NCBI RefSeq assembly: GCF_001672815.1
Contig: NZ_LZKK01000225.1
Location: 1 to 56,913, forward strand
Length of the DNA: 56,913 nt
Direction of reading: 5' to 3'
From: Mycobacterium sp. E796
Lineage (GTDB): Bacteria; Actinomycetota; Actinomycetes; Mycobacteriales; Mycobacteriaceae
Part shown: piece after piece, positions 1 to 7,709 of the stretch
How positions within the stretch are numbered: the first letter of the stretch is position 1
Layout: every line of letters starts with the position of its first letter
Translations under genes and position numbers: made by a program
Notes under the pieces: generated by a model
What the model saw: the letters and a program-made list of their open reading frames with translations, nothing else
Told to the model about the DNA's origin: nothing
Databases searched by the model: none

Positions 1-1025
1 GCCGCCGCCGCCCCGGCGACGAGGACGGGCGCCCGCCCGAGAAGCGGATTGGCCGGCCGCTGGGGCCGCGGTGCGGGCGACGGATACGGGCTGTAACCGG
101 TGTCGTCCGGGTTCGGGTAGACCGCCGAGAACGGCCGGGTGCGCTGCGGCGGGCTGGGCGGCGCCGGAGGCGGTGGCGGCAGCGGGGTCGACGCCGTCAG
201 CCCGAACGCCGCCCTGGCCAGTTCACCCGCGCAGGAGAACCGCGCGGCGGGCTCCTTGGCCATCCCGCGGGCGATGACGTCGTCGAGCGCCTTGTCGATC
301 CCCCGACGCATGATGCTCGGCCGGGGCGGCGGCATCTGCAGGTGCGCGGTGATCAGCTGCGGGATCTCCGCGCCCTCGAACGGCGCTTGACCGGTGAGGC
401 ACTCGTAGAGCACGCAGGCCAGCGAGTAGACGTCGGTCTGCGGTCCGACTGGGCCCCCGCTGAATCGTTCCGGCGCCATGTAGGCGCACGATCCGATCAA
501 CGGTCCGCCCGCCGTCACGCTCGGATCGCCGTGCGCCTGAGCCAGGCCGAAGTCGACGAGGTACGCGAAGTTGTCCGGGGTGAGCAGCACATTTTCCGGC
601 TTCACGTCGCGATGAACCAGGCCCTCGGCATGGGCCGCGTCCAGCGCGGTCGCGACCTGCGCCGTGATCGCCGCGGCCTGCCCGGGATCGAGCGCGCCCC
701 GCTCGCGAAGCAGGTCCTTCAGGCTGCCCCCGTCGACCAGGCGCATGTCGATGAAGAGCACCCCGTCGATCTCGCCGAAGTCGTGCACCGGGATGACGTG
801 CGGTTCCTGCAATCGCGCCGCCAGCTGCGACTCTCGCCGAAACCGCTGCTGAAAACCCGGGTCAGCCGCCAGCTCGGGGCGCAACAGCTTGAGCGCGACC
901 ATCCGGCCCTTGCGCGTGTCGTAGGCGCGGTACACCTCGCCCATTCCGCCCGCGCCGATCAGCGATCGCAGCTCGTAGGGCCCGAATCGAGTGCCGACGC
1001 GCGAGCGACGATACGGCGTAAACAA
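1..1025 (-). CDS. Ser/Thr protein kinase, PknE-like, C-terminus cut by window edge
   Basis: Transmembrane Ser/Thr kinase; 341 codons are visible before the window edge. The N-terminus carries the glycine loop GAGGMG (about residues 24-29) and the ATP-binding Lys46 in VALK. The catalytic loop HRDVKPEN has H138-R139-D140, and DFG begins at D158; APE and the late kinase helices follow. A Pro-rich juxtamembrane stretch then leads into a hydrophobic run (VLVAGAAAA) that should be the membrane segment, so the external sensor domain lies outside the window. The motif EPHVIPVHDFGEIDG resembles mycobacterial PknE. I chose the TTG at 1025 because AAAGGA lies six bases upstream and no better start precedes the kinase fold. 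Identity as pknE itself is not certain. Confidence 0.88.
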   Translation of the reverse strand, partial: MFTPYRRSRVGTRFGPYELRSLIGAGGMGEVYRAYDTRKGRMVALKLLRPELAADPGFQQRFRRESQLAARLQEPHVIPVHDFGEIDGVLFIDMRLVDGGSLKDLLRERGALDPGQAAAITAQVATALDAAHAEGLVHRDVKPENVLLTPDNFAYLVDFGLAQAHGDPSVTAGGPLIGSCAYMAPERFSGGPVGPQTDVYSLACVLYECLTGQAPFEGAEIPQLITAHLQMPPPRPSIMRRGIDKALDDVIARGMAKEPAARFSCAGELARAAFGLTASTPLPPPPPAPPSPPQRTRPFSAVYPNPDDTGYSPYPSPAPRPQRPANPLLGRAPVLVAGAAA

Positions 1026-1121
1026 TCGACATCCTTTCGCTCGGCCTGCACGAGGGTTCCCACATCGAGCGTGCAGATAACGGCGCCGGCTCGAGTCACA
1101 AGAAGTCAGGGATGTGCCGAT

Positions 1122-1183
1122 GTGCCCGCCTCTCAGCGACAACCGACGGCACCCCTCGGAATTTGTCGCTCTGAGGCGGGCAC
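1122..1183. repeat. Palindromic intergenic element, copy 1
   Basis: Inverted repeat with 21-nt arms: GTGCCCGCCTCTCAGCGACA at 1122-1141 plus A at 1142, facing its near complement at 1163-1183 across a 20-nt loop. The arms pair except at an internal dinucleotide (TC opposite CT). It lies 44 nt downstream of the stop codon of the leftward gene ending at 1227. Related copies are at 15243, 28248 and 48065. It could serve as a terminator or 3' stabiliser, or be a small mobile palindrome. Confidence 0.8.
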
Positions 1184-1226
1184 AACGGGTGCCGCCTTTT
1201 CCAGGGACGCATGTGGCCAATGTGAC

Positions 1227-1883
1227 TCACATGCCAAAGTGCGTGCGACCCACGGCCGCAACGGCTTCCGAAGGCCCGCTCACCGAAACCTGCGCCGCCG
1301 CTTGGCGCCCAAACAAATACAGCAACAATTCACCGGGCTCACCGCTGAGCCGCGCCAGCGGCGCACCGGATCGAACCGTCACCCGCTCACCGGCACCCGC
1401 CCACTCGACCTCTAGCCCGCACCCCCGGAGCCGACGGCTCAAAAACCGCCCCCCGCGGCGCACGTTTCGCCACAGCCCGGCGTCCATCGAAGGCCCAAGG
1501 CTGCGAACCCCCAGCCCGTTGGCCCGCCGCACGTCCTCGTGGTGAACGAAGAACTCGTTGAGGTTCGCCAAGGAGCGCACCCACCCGATCCGGAAGAACC
1601 CGACGGGCGGGCCGGACCGGATGCGCGCGACCAGCTCGGCAAACTCCGAGTGCCCGGCCAACGCGGCGCGACGCCGCTCGGCGAACGCGGCGAACGGACC
1701 GGGCAAAACCATGCACGGACCGGCGACAACATCGTGTTCGCGCAACACCAGGTGCGCGGCCAGATCGTGAGAGGTCCACCCGTCGAGCAGGGTGGGAGCC
1801 GACGGGCCAAGCTCGTCGAAAAGATCGCACAGCGAACGGCGCTCGGCAGCATCCAGCACCACAACGCCGGAGTCTACGGGCAC
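1227..1883 (-). CDS. TIGR03085-type DinB/maleylpyruvate-isomerase-fold protein
   Basis: A protein of about 218 residues resembling the actinobacterial TIGR03085 family (DinB-like four-helix fold). The marker segment LLDGWTSHDLAAHLVLREHD near the N-terminus supplies the family's tryptophan and histidine; FFVHHEDVRRANG near the middle supplies further potential metal ligands. The biochemical role of the family is unknown; relatives are thought to be thiol- or metal-dependent transferases. The start is ambiguous: GTG at 1883 is used here, TTG at 1901 would add six residues, and GTG at 1862 would leave a shorter form beginning just before the conserved ERRSL segment. The 5' end overlaps the promoter of divergent lipM. 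Confidence 0.75.
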   Translation of the reverse strand: MPVDSGVVVLDAAERRSLCDLFDELGPSAPTLLDGWTSHDLAAHLVLREHDVVAGPCMVLPGPFAAFAERRRAALAGHSEFAELVARIRSGPPVGFFRIGWVRSLANLNEFFVHHEDVRRANGLGVRSLGPSMDAGLWRNVRRGGRFLSRRLRGCGLEVEWAGAGERVTVRSGAPLARLSGEPGELLLYLFGRQAAAQVSVSGPSEAVAAVGRTHFGM

Positions 1884-1888
1884 CTCTT

Positions 1889-1894
1889 TACAGT
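1889..1894 (+). promoter_or_regulatory. Probable leaderless -10 box of lipM
   Basis: TACAGT followed by six bases and then the ATG at 1901, the spacing expected when transcription starts at the start codon. No Shine-Dalgarno sequence is present. Confidence 0.5.
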
Positions 1895-1900
1895 GGGGCA

Positions 1901-3196
1901 ATGCAGAAGGCTCGACTCATCGACAACCTCCGCCAGGCAGCGTCTCTTGTGGTCACGGCGGTAACGGCCACCTCCACCCTCAACGCCTACCGCCCGCTGG
2001 CCCGCAAGGGGTACCTCTCGGTGTTCTCGTGGTTTTTCGGCCTCGTCGTCACGGAGTTACCGCTGCAGACGATGGCCAGCCAGCTCGGCGGGCTGGCGTT
2101 GACGGCGCGCCGGCTCAACCGGCCGGTGCGAATCCTCGCCTGGCTGACGGCGGCCGTCTCTGCCGCGGGCCTGCTCAACTTCAGTCGCGCCGGCCACCAG
2201 GCCAACGTGCCGCTCTCCAAGGCGCTCGACGACGGCCTGGGCCCGTCCCGGCGCACCGACTCGGCCGACCTGTGGCGCCGCCCCAAAGGCCCCGGCATCG
2301 CCAAGGCGCCCGGGCTGCTGCGGATGATGCGGATCTACCGCGACTACGCCCACGACTCCAACATCAGCTACGGCGAATTCGGCAGCGCCAACCACCTCGA
2401 CATCTGGCGCCGCCCCGACCTCGACCCGAATGGCAAGGCACCGGTGCTGTTCCAGATCCCCGGCGGCGCCTGGACGACGGGAAACAAACGCGGACAAGCG
2501 CATCCGCTGATGAGCCACCTCGCCGAGCTCGGCTGGATCTGCGTGGCGATCAACTACCGGCACAGCCCGCGCAACACCTGGCCCGCGCACATCGTCGACG
2601 TCAAACGCGCCCTCGCGTGGGTCAAACAGCACATCGCCGAGTACGGCGGTGACCCCGACTTCATCGCCATCACCGGCGGTTCGGCCGGTGGCCACCTGTC
2701 GTCGCTGGCGGCGCTGACGCCCAATTACCCGCAATTCCAACCGGGATTCGAGGACGCCGACACCCGGGTGCAGGCGGCTGTGCCCTTCTACGGGATCTAC
2801 GACTTCACCCGCCTCGACGATTCGATGCACGCGATGATGCCCGGGCTGCTCATCAAATCGATCATCAAGCAACGGCCCTCGACGCACCTCGAGACCTTCA
2901 AAGCCGCGTCGCCGATCCATCACGTAAACGCCGACGCTCCCCCGTTTTTCGTGCTGCACGGCACGAACGACTCGCTGGCCTTCGTCGAGCAGGCCCGCGC
3001 GTTCACCACCAGGCTGCGCGAGGTCAGCAACCAGCCCGTCGTTTACGCCGAATTGCCTTACACCCAGCACGCTTTCGACATCTTCGGCTCGGCCCGCGCG
3101 GCGCACGCCGCAGTCGCCGTCGAGCAGTTCCTGGCCGAGGTCTACGCGAGCACCCGGGCCACCACGTTCGCGACCATGGCCTCCGGCTCGGACTGA
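1901..3196 (+). CDS. lipM: LipM-type carboxylesterase/lipase
   Basis: An alpha/beta hydrolase of 431 residues, the length I recall for M. tuberculosis LipM (Rv2284). Hydrophobic segments in the first 110 residues suggest membrane attachment. The hydrolase domain has QIPGGAW in place of the classical HGGG oxyanion motif, as I recall for LipM. The nucleophile is Ser261 in GGSAGGH, and Asp357 (HGTNDS) and His390 (TQHAFD) complete a triad. It should hydrolyse short- to medium-chain esters; the natural substrate is not evident. The ATG has no ribosome binding site, but TACAGT lies six bases upstream, which fits a leaderless message. Its 3' end overlaps the convergent tetR gene by 55 bases. Confidence 0.85.
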   Translation: MQKARLIDNLRQAASLVVTAVTATSTLNAYRPLARKGYLSVFSWFFGLVVTELPLQTMASQLGGLALTARRLNRPVRILAWLTAAVSAAGLLNFSRAGHQANVPLSKALDDGLGPSRRTDSADLWRRPKGPGIAKAPGLLRMMRIYRDYAHDSNISYGEFGSANHLDIWRRPDLDPNGKAPVLFQIPGGAWTTGNKRGQAHPLMSHLAELGWICVAINYRHSPRNTWPAHIVDVKRALAWVKQHIAEYGGDPDFIAITGGSAGGHLSSLAALTPNYPQFQPGFEDADTRVQAAVPFYGIYDFTRLDDSMHAMMPGLLIKSIIKQRPSTHLETFKAASPIHHVNADAPPFFVLHGTNDSLAFVEQARAFTTRLREVSNQPVVYAELPYTQHAFDIFGSARAAHAAVAVEQFLAEVYASTRATTFATMASGSD

Positions 3197-3729
3197 ACCC
3201 CCACCGCGCTCAGCTCGCCGCCGATGGCGAGCGACGCGACGCCATGCACCAGCGCCCACAGCGGCGCGGCCACCGAACGCGGGTCCTGGCCGTCGACAAC
3301 CCCCGTGAGCGCCTCGACCAGTTCGCCGAACGCCTGCTCCCCGGCCACCGCCAAGCCAGGGTGTTCCGCATTGCCGATGTCCGCGCCGAACATCACCCGG
3401 TAGTGGTCCGGATGGGCGACGGCCCAGCGGACGTAGGCGCGGCCAAGCTCGACCACACGCGCCTTCGGGTCCATCTCGGGGACCGCGACCAGCGCGGCGT
3501 GCAGCTCGCGGAAGCCCTGCTCGGCGACGGTGGCCAGCAGCGCGGCCTTGTCGGCGAAGTGCCGGTACGGGGCCGCGGCGCTGACGCCCGCGCGCCGCGC
3601 CGCCTCGGTCAGCGTGAAGCCCTTCGGCCCCTTCTCGGCCACCAGCGATAGCGCGGCACTGGTCAGCGCCCTTTTCAGGTCGCCGTGGTGATAGCTATCG
3701 CGCCGCGCCGGCGCAACCGAACGTGCCAT
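3142..3729 (-). CDS. TetR-family transcriptional regulator
   Basis: A regulator of about 195 residues. The N-terminal DNA-binding domain contains the helix-turn-helix segment FTLTEAARRAGVSAAAPYRH, and the C-terminal part (ALVHGVASLAIGGELS) resembles the WHG ligand-binding domain. The start at 3729 (MARSVAPARR) is supported by TAATGT seven bases upstream, a leaderless arrangement. A palindrome at 3738-3763 lies between this gene and the divergent DUF1707/SDR pair and overlaps the presumed -10 box, so autoregulation and control of that pair are likely. The ligand is unknown. Confidence 0.88.
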   Translation of the reverse strand: MARSVAPARRDSYHHGDLKRALTSAALSLVAEKGPKGFTLTEAARRAGVSAAAPYRHFADKAALLATVAEQGFRELHAALVAVPEMDPKARVVELGRAYVRWAVAHPDHYRVMFGADIGNAEHPGLAVAGEQAFGELVEALTGVVDGQDPRSVAAPLWALVHGVASLAIGGELSAVGVQSEPEAMVANVVARVLA

Positions 3730-3737
3730 GTTGACGA

Positions 3738-3763
3738 CATTAACATTCGAGAGTATGTTAATG
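3738..3763. promoter_or_regulatory. Operator palindrome of divergent tetR / DUF1707-SDR promoters
   Basis: Perfect inverted repeat CATTAACAT - 8 nt - ATGTTAATG. It overlaps the tetR -10 candidate (TAATGT, complement of 3737-3742) and a rightward -10 candidate TATGTT at 3754-3759. Position and symmetry fit a TetR dimer site. Confidence 0.7.
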
Positions 3764-3794
3764 CTATTCACATCCCAGGAAGGGACAGGACCCA

Positions 3795-4216
3795 TGACCA
3801 CCACAACCATCGCCCGCGCCGGCGACCGCGACCGGCAAAACACCGCCACCCGACTGGGCCAGGCGCTCGCCCAGGGCTACCTGCAGCTCGACGAGTACGA
3901 CCGCCGCCTCCAGGCCGCCTTCCAAACCCAGACCGCGGCAGAGCTCAAACACCTCGTCGCCGACCTGCCGCTGGATCGCATCCGGCGCGCCGACCCGCGC
4001 CGCCGCGCCGCCGCCGCTCGAAAGGCCCGCGCAAGCGTGCGCATCCACCTCGCCGCTTTCCTCGCGATGACTACGGTCGTTCTCACCGTCTGGGCGGCTA
4101 CAGCCGTGACATACTTCTGGCCGATCTGGCCCATCCTCGGCGCGGGCATCGGCCTCGTCAGCCACACTCTGGCCGTCCGGCCGATCGCCAAAACAGTTGA
4201 ATATCAAGGGGTTTAG
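3795..4216 (+). CDS. DUF1707 two-helix membrane protein
   Basis: A 140-residue protein. Residues about 5-60 match the DUF1707 pattern (GDRDRQ, then LDEYDRRL and ELKHLVADLP), a short helical domain found at the N-terminus of actinobacterial membrane proteins. An Arg/Ala-rich linker follows, and then two hydrophobic segments (AAFLAMTTVVLTVWAATAV and a WPIWPILGAGIGL segment). The function is not established. AGGAAGGGACAGG just upstream gives a strong ribosome binding site and fixes the ATG. The SDR gene begins two bases after its stop, so they are probably co-transcribed under the divergent TetR. Confidence 0.82.
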
Positions 4217-4218
4217 CA

Positions 4219-4983
4219 ATGTCGACCGCAGTGATAACCGGCGCCAGCTCCGGACTGGGCGCAATCTTCGCCCAGCAGCTCGCCCAACGCGGCCACGGCC
4301 TCGTGCTCGCCGGCCGCGACGAAACCCGCCTCAAGGCGGTGGCGCAGCAGATCGACCAGGACGCCGAACTCGTCGTCGGCGACCTGGGCACCGACGAAGG
4401 CACCAACGACCTCATCGCCCACCTGGCCGGCAAAGACGTCGACGTCCTGGTCAACAACGCCGGGTTCGGCACCTACGGCCCGTTCGCCGAGGTCGACGCG
4501 CAGCGCGAGCACGAGCTGGTCGCCGTCAACGTCGACGCGCTGGTGCGGCTGACCCACGCCGTGCTTCCGGGCATGCTGGCCCGCGGGCGCGGCGGGATCC
4601 TGAATGTCGCGTCCACCATCGCCTTTCAGCCCGGGCCGTATCAGGCCACCTACGGCGCGTCGAAGGCGTTCGTGCTGTCGCTCAGCCAGGCCCTGTGGGC
4701 GGAGACCCGCAAATCCGGCGTCACCGTGACGGCGCTCTGCCCCGGCCCCACCCGCACCGGCTTCGTCGACGCCCTCGGCGAAGACGTCTCGCACACCGCC
4801 GTCTATCGGCGCCTCGCGGCGCCCGAACCCGTCGTCGCCGCCGGGCTGAAGGCCTTGGACAGGGGGCGCCCCGTCGTCGTCCCCGGGTTCCGCAACCGGT
4901 TCACGTCGACGTTCGCCCGCCTGGGACCCGGTTCGATCTCGGCGCGCGTCGTCGGCCGGATGCTGCAGCCCACGAAGGCCTAG
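4219..4983 (+). CDS. Short-chain dehydrogenase/reductase (SDR)
   Basis: A classical SDR of 254 residues: cofactor loop TGASSGLG near residues 7-14, NNAG, and the catalytic Ser132, Tyr145 and Lys149 (YGASK). The arrangement resembles the ketoacyl-reductase-like actinobacterial SDRs. It should act on a hydroxyl/carbonyl substrate with NAD(P)H; the substrate cannot be deduced. AAGGGG lies eight bases before the ATG. It is the second gene of the DUF1707-SDR pair divergent from tetR, and its 3' end overlaps the convergent acyltransferase gene by four bases. Confidence 0.88.
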   Translation: MSTAVITGASSGLGAIFAQQLAQRGHGLVLAGRDETRLKAVAQQIDQDAELVVGDLGTDEGTNDLIAHLAGKDVDVLVNNAGFGTYGPFAEVDAQREHELVAVNVDALVRLTHAVLPGMLARGRGGILNVASTIAFQPGPYQATYGASKAFVLSLSQALWAETRKSGVTVTALCPGPTRTGFVDALGEDVSHTAVYRRLAAPEPVVAAGLKALDRGRPVVVPGFRNRFTSTFARLGPGSISARVVGRMLQPTKA

Positions 4984-5798
4984 CCGAATATCGGGAAGCG
5001 CCGCTTGGCTGCCAACGCGTCCAGGCCCTTTTGCATCAGGCCGCGCACCAGCGCGTCGATGTGCTCCACGTCGGGCGAATCGCCGAATTCGGTTGCCACG
5101 TCGACCGGCTTCAGCACCTCGGTGACGATCTTGGTGGGCAGCGGCACGTTGACCGGGGCGAGGACGCTCAGCCCGAACGGCCACCCGAAAGTTATTGGCA
5201 GGATGTCGGTTCGGAAGTACTTGCGCTCGAACTTGGTGAGCCGCAGCAGGCGCGACAACCAGGTGCCGCGGCTCAAGTACAGCTGGCCCTCCTGGCCGCC
5301 AATCGATACCGCCGGCACGATCGGCACCCCCGCCTCCATGGCCGTGGTGACATAGCCGGTCCGGCCGCCGAAGTTGATGACGTTCTCGCGCATGCTCGGC
5401 CGGTAGACGTCGAAATCCCCGCCCGGAAAGACCAATACGACGGCACCGGAAGCCAATGCCTTGACGGCGTTTTCACGCGTTGCGCGAATCACCCCCGTGC
5501 GGTTGAGGAATTCGCCCGCCACCCCACCGAATAGCGTGTCAAACCCAAGCGCGTAGAGCGGGCGCTCGTAGCCGTATTTGTCGTAATAGTCGACGGCGAA
5601 CACCGACAGGTCGAACGAAGTCAGCCCGCCGGAATGGTTCGACACCACCAGCGACGCGCCGGAAGGGATATTGTCCAGGCCGCGCACTTCCGAACGGAAA
5701 TAGTGCTTGACGATCGGCCGGGTCAGCGCGACGACGTGCTCGGTCAGGCCCCGATCCCATTTGTCGATATCGGTCGAATCGCCATGCCTGACGCTCAT
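4980..5798 (-). CDS. PlsC-like lysophospholipid acyltransferase family protein
   Basis: A 272-residue protein with the acyltransferase block VVSNHSGGLTSFDL, whose His-Asp spacing is wider than the classical HX4D. The substrate-binding block FPGGDFDVYRPS and a late PIVPAVSIGGQEGQLYL block follow, as in the 1-acylglycerol-phosphate/DGAT-related acyltransferases of actinobacteria. It probably transfers an acyl chain to a lipid acceptor at the membrane face. The ATG at 5798 is preferred because the codons before it do not look family-like; the ribosome binding site is weak (GATCGGGG). It is convergent with the SDR gene. Confidence 0.8.
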   Translation of the reverse strand: MSVRHGDSTDIDKWDRGLTEHVVALTRPIVKHYFRSEVRGLDNIPSGASLVVSNHSGGLTSFDLSVFAVDYYDKYGYERPLYALGFDTLFGGVAGEFLNRTGVIRATRENAVKALASGAVVLVFPGGDFDVYRPSMRENVINFGGRTGYVTTAMEAGVPIVPAVSIGGQEGQLYLSRGTWLSRLLRLTKFERKYFRTDILPITFGWPFGLSVLAPVNVPLPTKIVTEVLKPVDVATEFGDSPDVEHIDALVRGLMQKGLDALAAKRRFPIFG

Positions 5799-5908
5799 AC
5801 CCCGATCTTCAGCCGACCGCAAGGCAGCGAATAGGGCATTTGGTCAACTCGGCGATTTCCCGCCCATAAGGCGCTCCGCCCCCGCGTGCACTCGTTTGCC
5901 AGAGACGT

Positions 5909-6343
5909 CTACTGCACCGTGACGTTGGCCGTGTAGGTGCACGCCGTCTTCGAGTCCTTGCCGACGATGCTCGAGTAGGCGGTGCTGATCGTCGTCCTCC
6001 CCGGCTTCAACGCCTCGAACGTCCAGACCTCCGTGCCCGGCGCCCCCAGCGCGTCGGAGGTCGGTTGCACGAACTCGTGGCTGGTTTGCTTGACGACGGT
6101 CGGATCGCCGATCTTCGTGTTGATCGTCCACCGGTACGGGGTGGTGTAGTTCGACCCCAACCTCAGGGTCAGGGTGTTGCCGACGCCCAGCGTGACGTCC
6201 TGCGTGATGGCGTTCTGCTTCAGCACGTCACCCATCGCGACCCCGAGGGTCTGGTTTGTCGGCGGGTTTCGGGACGCAAAATGGCAGCCCACGGCCGTCG
6301 AGCCCGCGAGCAGGGCGACTGCGAGGAGCAGTCTGGTCTTCAC
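5909..6343 (-). CDS. Chagasin-like (I42 family) protease-inhibitor lipoprotein
   Basis: A 144-residue exported protein. The signal peptide KTRLLLAVALLAGSTAVGC ends in a lipobox, with Cys about 20 anchoring it to the membrane. The rest matches the all-beta chagasin pattern: a loop like the family's NPTTGY (here NYTTPYRW), a GAPGTEVWTFEAL strand like the GxxG-containing loop, and a KPGRTT segment near the third binding loop. Members inhibit papain-type cysteine proteases; here the family's aromatic loop residues are partly replaced, so inhibition is only inferred. The GTG at 6343 follows GAAGGGGG at good spacing; an upstream ATG at 6373 would break the signal peptide. Confidence 0.75.
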   Translation of the reverse strand: MKTRLLLAVALLAGSTAVGCHFASRNPPTNQTLGVAMGDVLKQNAITQDVTLGVGNTLTLRLGSNYTTPYRWTINTKIGDPTVVKQTSHEFVQPTSDALGAPGTEVWTFEALKPGRTTISTAYSSIVGKDSKTACTYTANVTVQ

Positions 6344-6465
6344 GAAATTCCCCCTTCGATTTCGCCTCAGCACCCTAATATCCCAGGCCCGGGTGAGAGC
6401 GAGGTGTCGCCGCAGGTGGAACCCGTCGCACGGCGTTTTGCGGCGCGCGTTTGCTGAAGCTCGGG

Positions 6466-6471
6466 TAGCTT
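6466..6471 (+). promoter_or_regulatory. Probable leaderless -10 box before the DUF5685 gene
   Basis: TAGCTT followed by six bases and the ATG at 6478, with no ribosome binding site in between. Confidence 0.45.
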
Positions 6472-6477
6472 CTGTGC

Positions 6478-7530
6478 ATGTTTGGCATCATCCGGCCCTG
6501 CCGTCATCGGCTCGGCGGCGAGCTCGCGGACGCCTGGCGAGCCCAGTTGTGTGGATTGTGTCTGGCGCTGCGCGACGACTACGGCCAGGTCGCGCGGATC
6601 GCCACCAACTACGACGGGTTGGTGGTCTCCTTGCTGGTCGAGGCGCAGTCAGCCGGGCAGCCGACGCGCCGCAAGGCCGGGCGTTGCGCGCTGCGCGGGA
6701 TGCGGCGGGCCGACGTGGCCACCGGTGACTGCGTGCGTTTGGCCGCAGTGGTCTCGCTGGCGCTGGCCGCCGCGCGGATGCGCGACCACGTCGAGGACCG
6801 CGACGGCTTGGTCGGCGTGGCCGGAGTTCGCCCGGCGGCGCGGCGCATCGCCGAGCGCTGGGTGCGCCAGGGCACCGACGCCGGTCACACCCTGGGCTTC
6901 GACACCGGCGTGCTCGTCGCGGCGATCGACCGCCAGGCCGCGCTCGAAGCCTCCGCCGGCCCGGGCAGCCCGCTGTTGGCGGTGACCGAGCCCACCGAGA
7001 CCGCGGTCGCCGAAGCCTTCGCGCACACCGCCGTGCTGGCCGGGCGTCCCGGCAACGCCGCCCCGCTGCGCGAGATCGGGCAGTTTTTCGGCCGCGTTGC
7101 GCACCTGCTCGACGCGGTCGAGGACTACCGCGACGACGCCGCGCGCGGCAAGTGGAACCCGTTGGCGGCCACCGCGACTCCCGTCGAAGAGGCCCGCGCG
7201 CTGTGCGATGACGCGGCCCTGGGCATCGAGCTGGCGCTGGCCGACGTCGAGTTCACCGACGGGCGCCTAGCCCAGCGGCTGCTCACCGGCGAAGTGCGCC
7301 GCGCCATCAAACGCACCTTCAGCCACGCCGGGTACACGGCGCAAAGCGGGACGCCGCGCGGCCAGCAGGAGCCGATCAACTTCGGCAACCAGCCCGGCGG
7401 CCCCGGCGAGCCGACCGACGAGGGCGAGACCCCCAACCCCGGGAAACGCAAGAAGGGCGGCGACGGCACCTGCTTGTGCTGCTGCGAGGGCTGCGACTGC
7501 TGCTGCGACGACTGTTGCTGCGATTGTTAG
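6478..7530 (+). CDS. DUF5685-like protein with cysteine-rich C-terminal tail
   Basis: A 350-residue, mostly helical protein. It starts MFGIIRPCRHRL and has an LCGLC pair near residues 24-27, as in actinobacterial DUF5685 proteins. The segment FFGRVAHLLDAVEDYRDD resembles the acidic helices of isoprenoid-synthase-like folds, but no function is established. After a Gly/Pro/Glu linker and a basic KRKKGG patch, the protein ends in 12 cysteines within 19 residues (332-350, CLCCCEGCDCCCDDCCCDC). The tail could bind metal or form multiple disulfides. The ATG is likely leaderless. Confidence 0.72.
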   Translation: MFGIIRPCRHRLGGELADAWRAQLCGLCLALRDDYGQVARIATNYDGLVVSLLVEAQSAGQPTRRKAGRCALRGMRRADVATGDCVRLAAVVSLALAAARMRDHVEDRDGLVGVAGVRPAARRIAERWVRQGTDAGHTLGFDTGVLVAAIDRQAALEASAGPGSPLLAVTEPTETAVAEAFAHTAVLAGRPGNAAPLREIGQFFGRVAHLLDAVEDYRDDAARGKWNPLAATATPVEEARALCDDAALGIELALADVEFTDGRLAQRLLTGEVRRAIKRTFSHAGYTAQSGTPRGQQEPINFGNQPGGPGEPTDEGETPNPGKRKKGGDGTCLCCCEGCDCCCDDCCCDC

Positions 7531-7599
7531 GTGATGACCACTGACGGCCGCGAGGGCATCGACGCGTTCGTGAACAAGCGGGCGGCCAAGTTCGCCTGA
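7531..7599 (+). pseudogene. Residual enoyl-CoA hydratase C-terminus
   Basis: Directly after the DUF5685 stop, 22 codons read MMTTDGREGIDAFVNKRAAK followed by FA and a stop. The REGxxAFxxKRxxxF pattern is the usual C-terminal helix of EchA-type crotonases, where a longer protein would precede it. No upstream crotonase sequence is visible in any frame, so I read this as the last piece of a deleted gene. A short intact peptide is possible but less likely. Confidence 0.4.
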
Positions 7600-7626
7600 A
7601 CTGGGGACCACACGACTCCCAAACTT

Positions 7627-7644
7627 GATAGCGCCGGCGCTATC
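7627..7644. promoter_or_regulatory. Perfect 18-bp palindrome upstream of the antiporter
   Basis: GATAGCGCCGGCGCTATC is a perfect palindrome located 65 nt before the antiporter ATG in otherwise featureless intergenic sequence. It could be an operator; no regulator gene is adjacent. Confidence 0.4.
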
Positions 7645-7709
7645 GCATTTGAGATTCGCCTGGCACCCCTCAAAACCCCAAGCCGCGCAAGTCGTATCCG
7701 TCCGGCAGG

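Noticed and set aside
1122..1183. CRISPR-like repeats
   Set aside because: The GTGCCCGCCTC elements are isolated inverted repeats many kilobases apart, with no regular direct repeats, spacers or cas genes.
2057..3259. A 400-codon frame antisense to lipM
   Set aside because: LipM has a full catalytic triad and family-like length; the antisense product has no recognisable feature.
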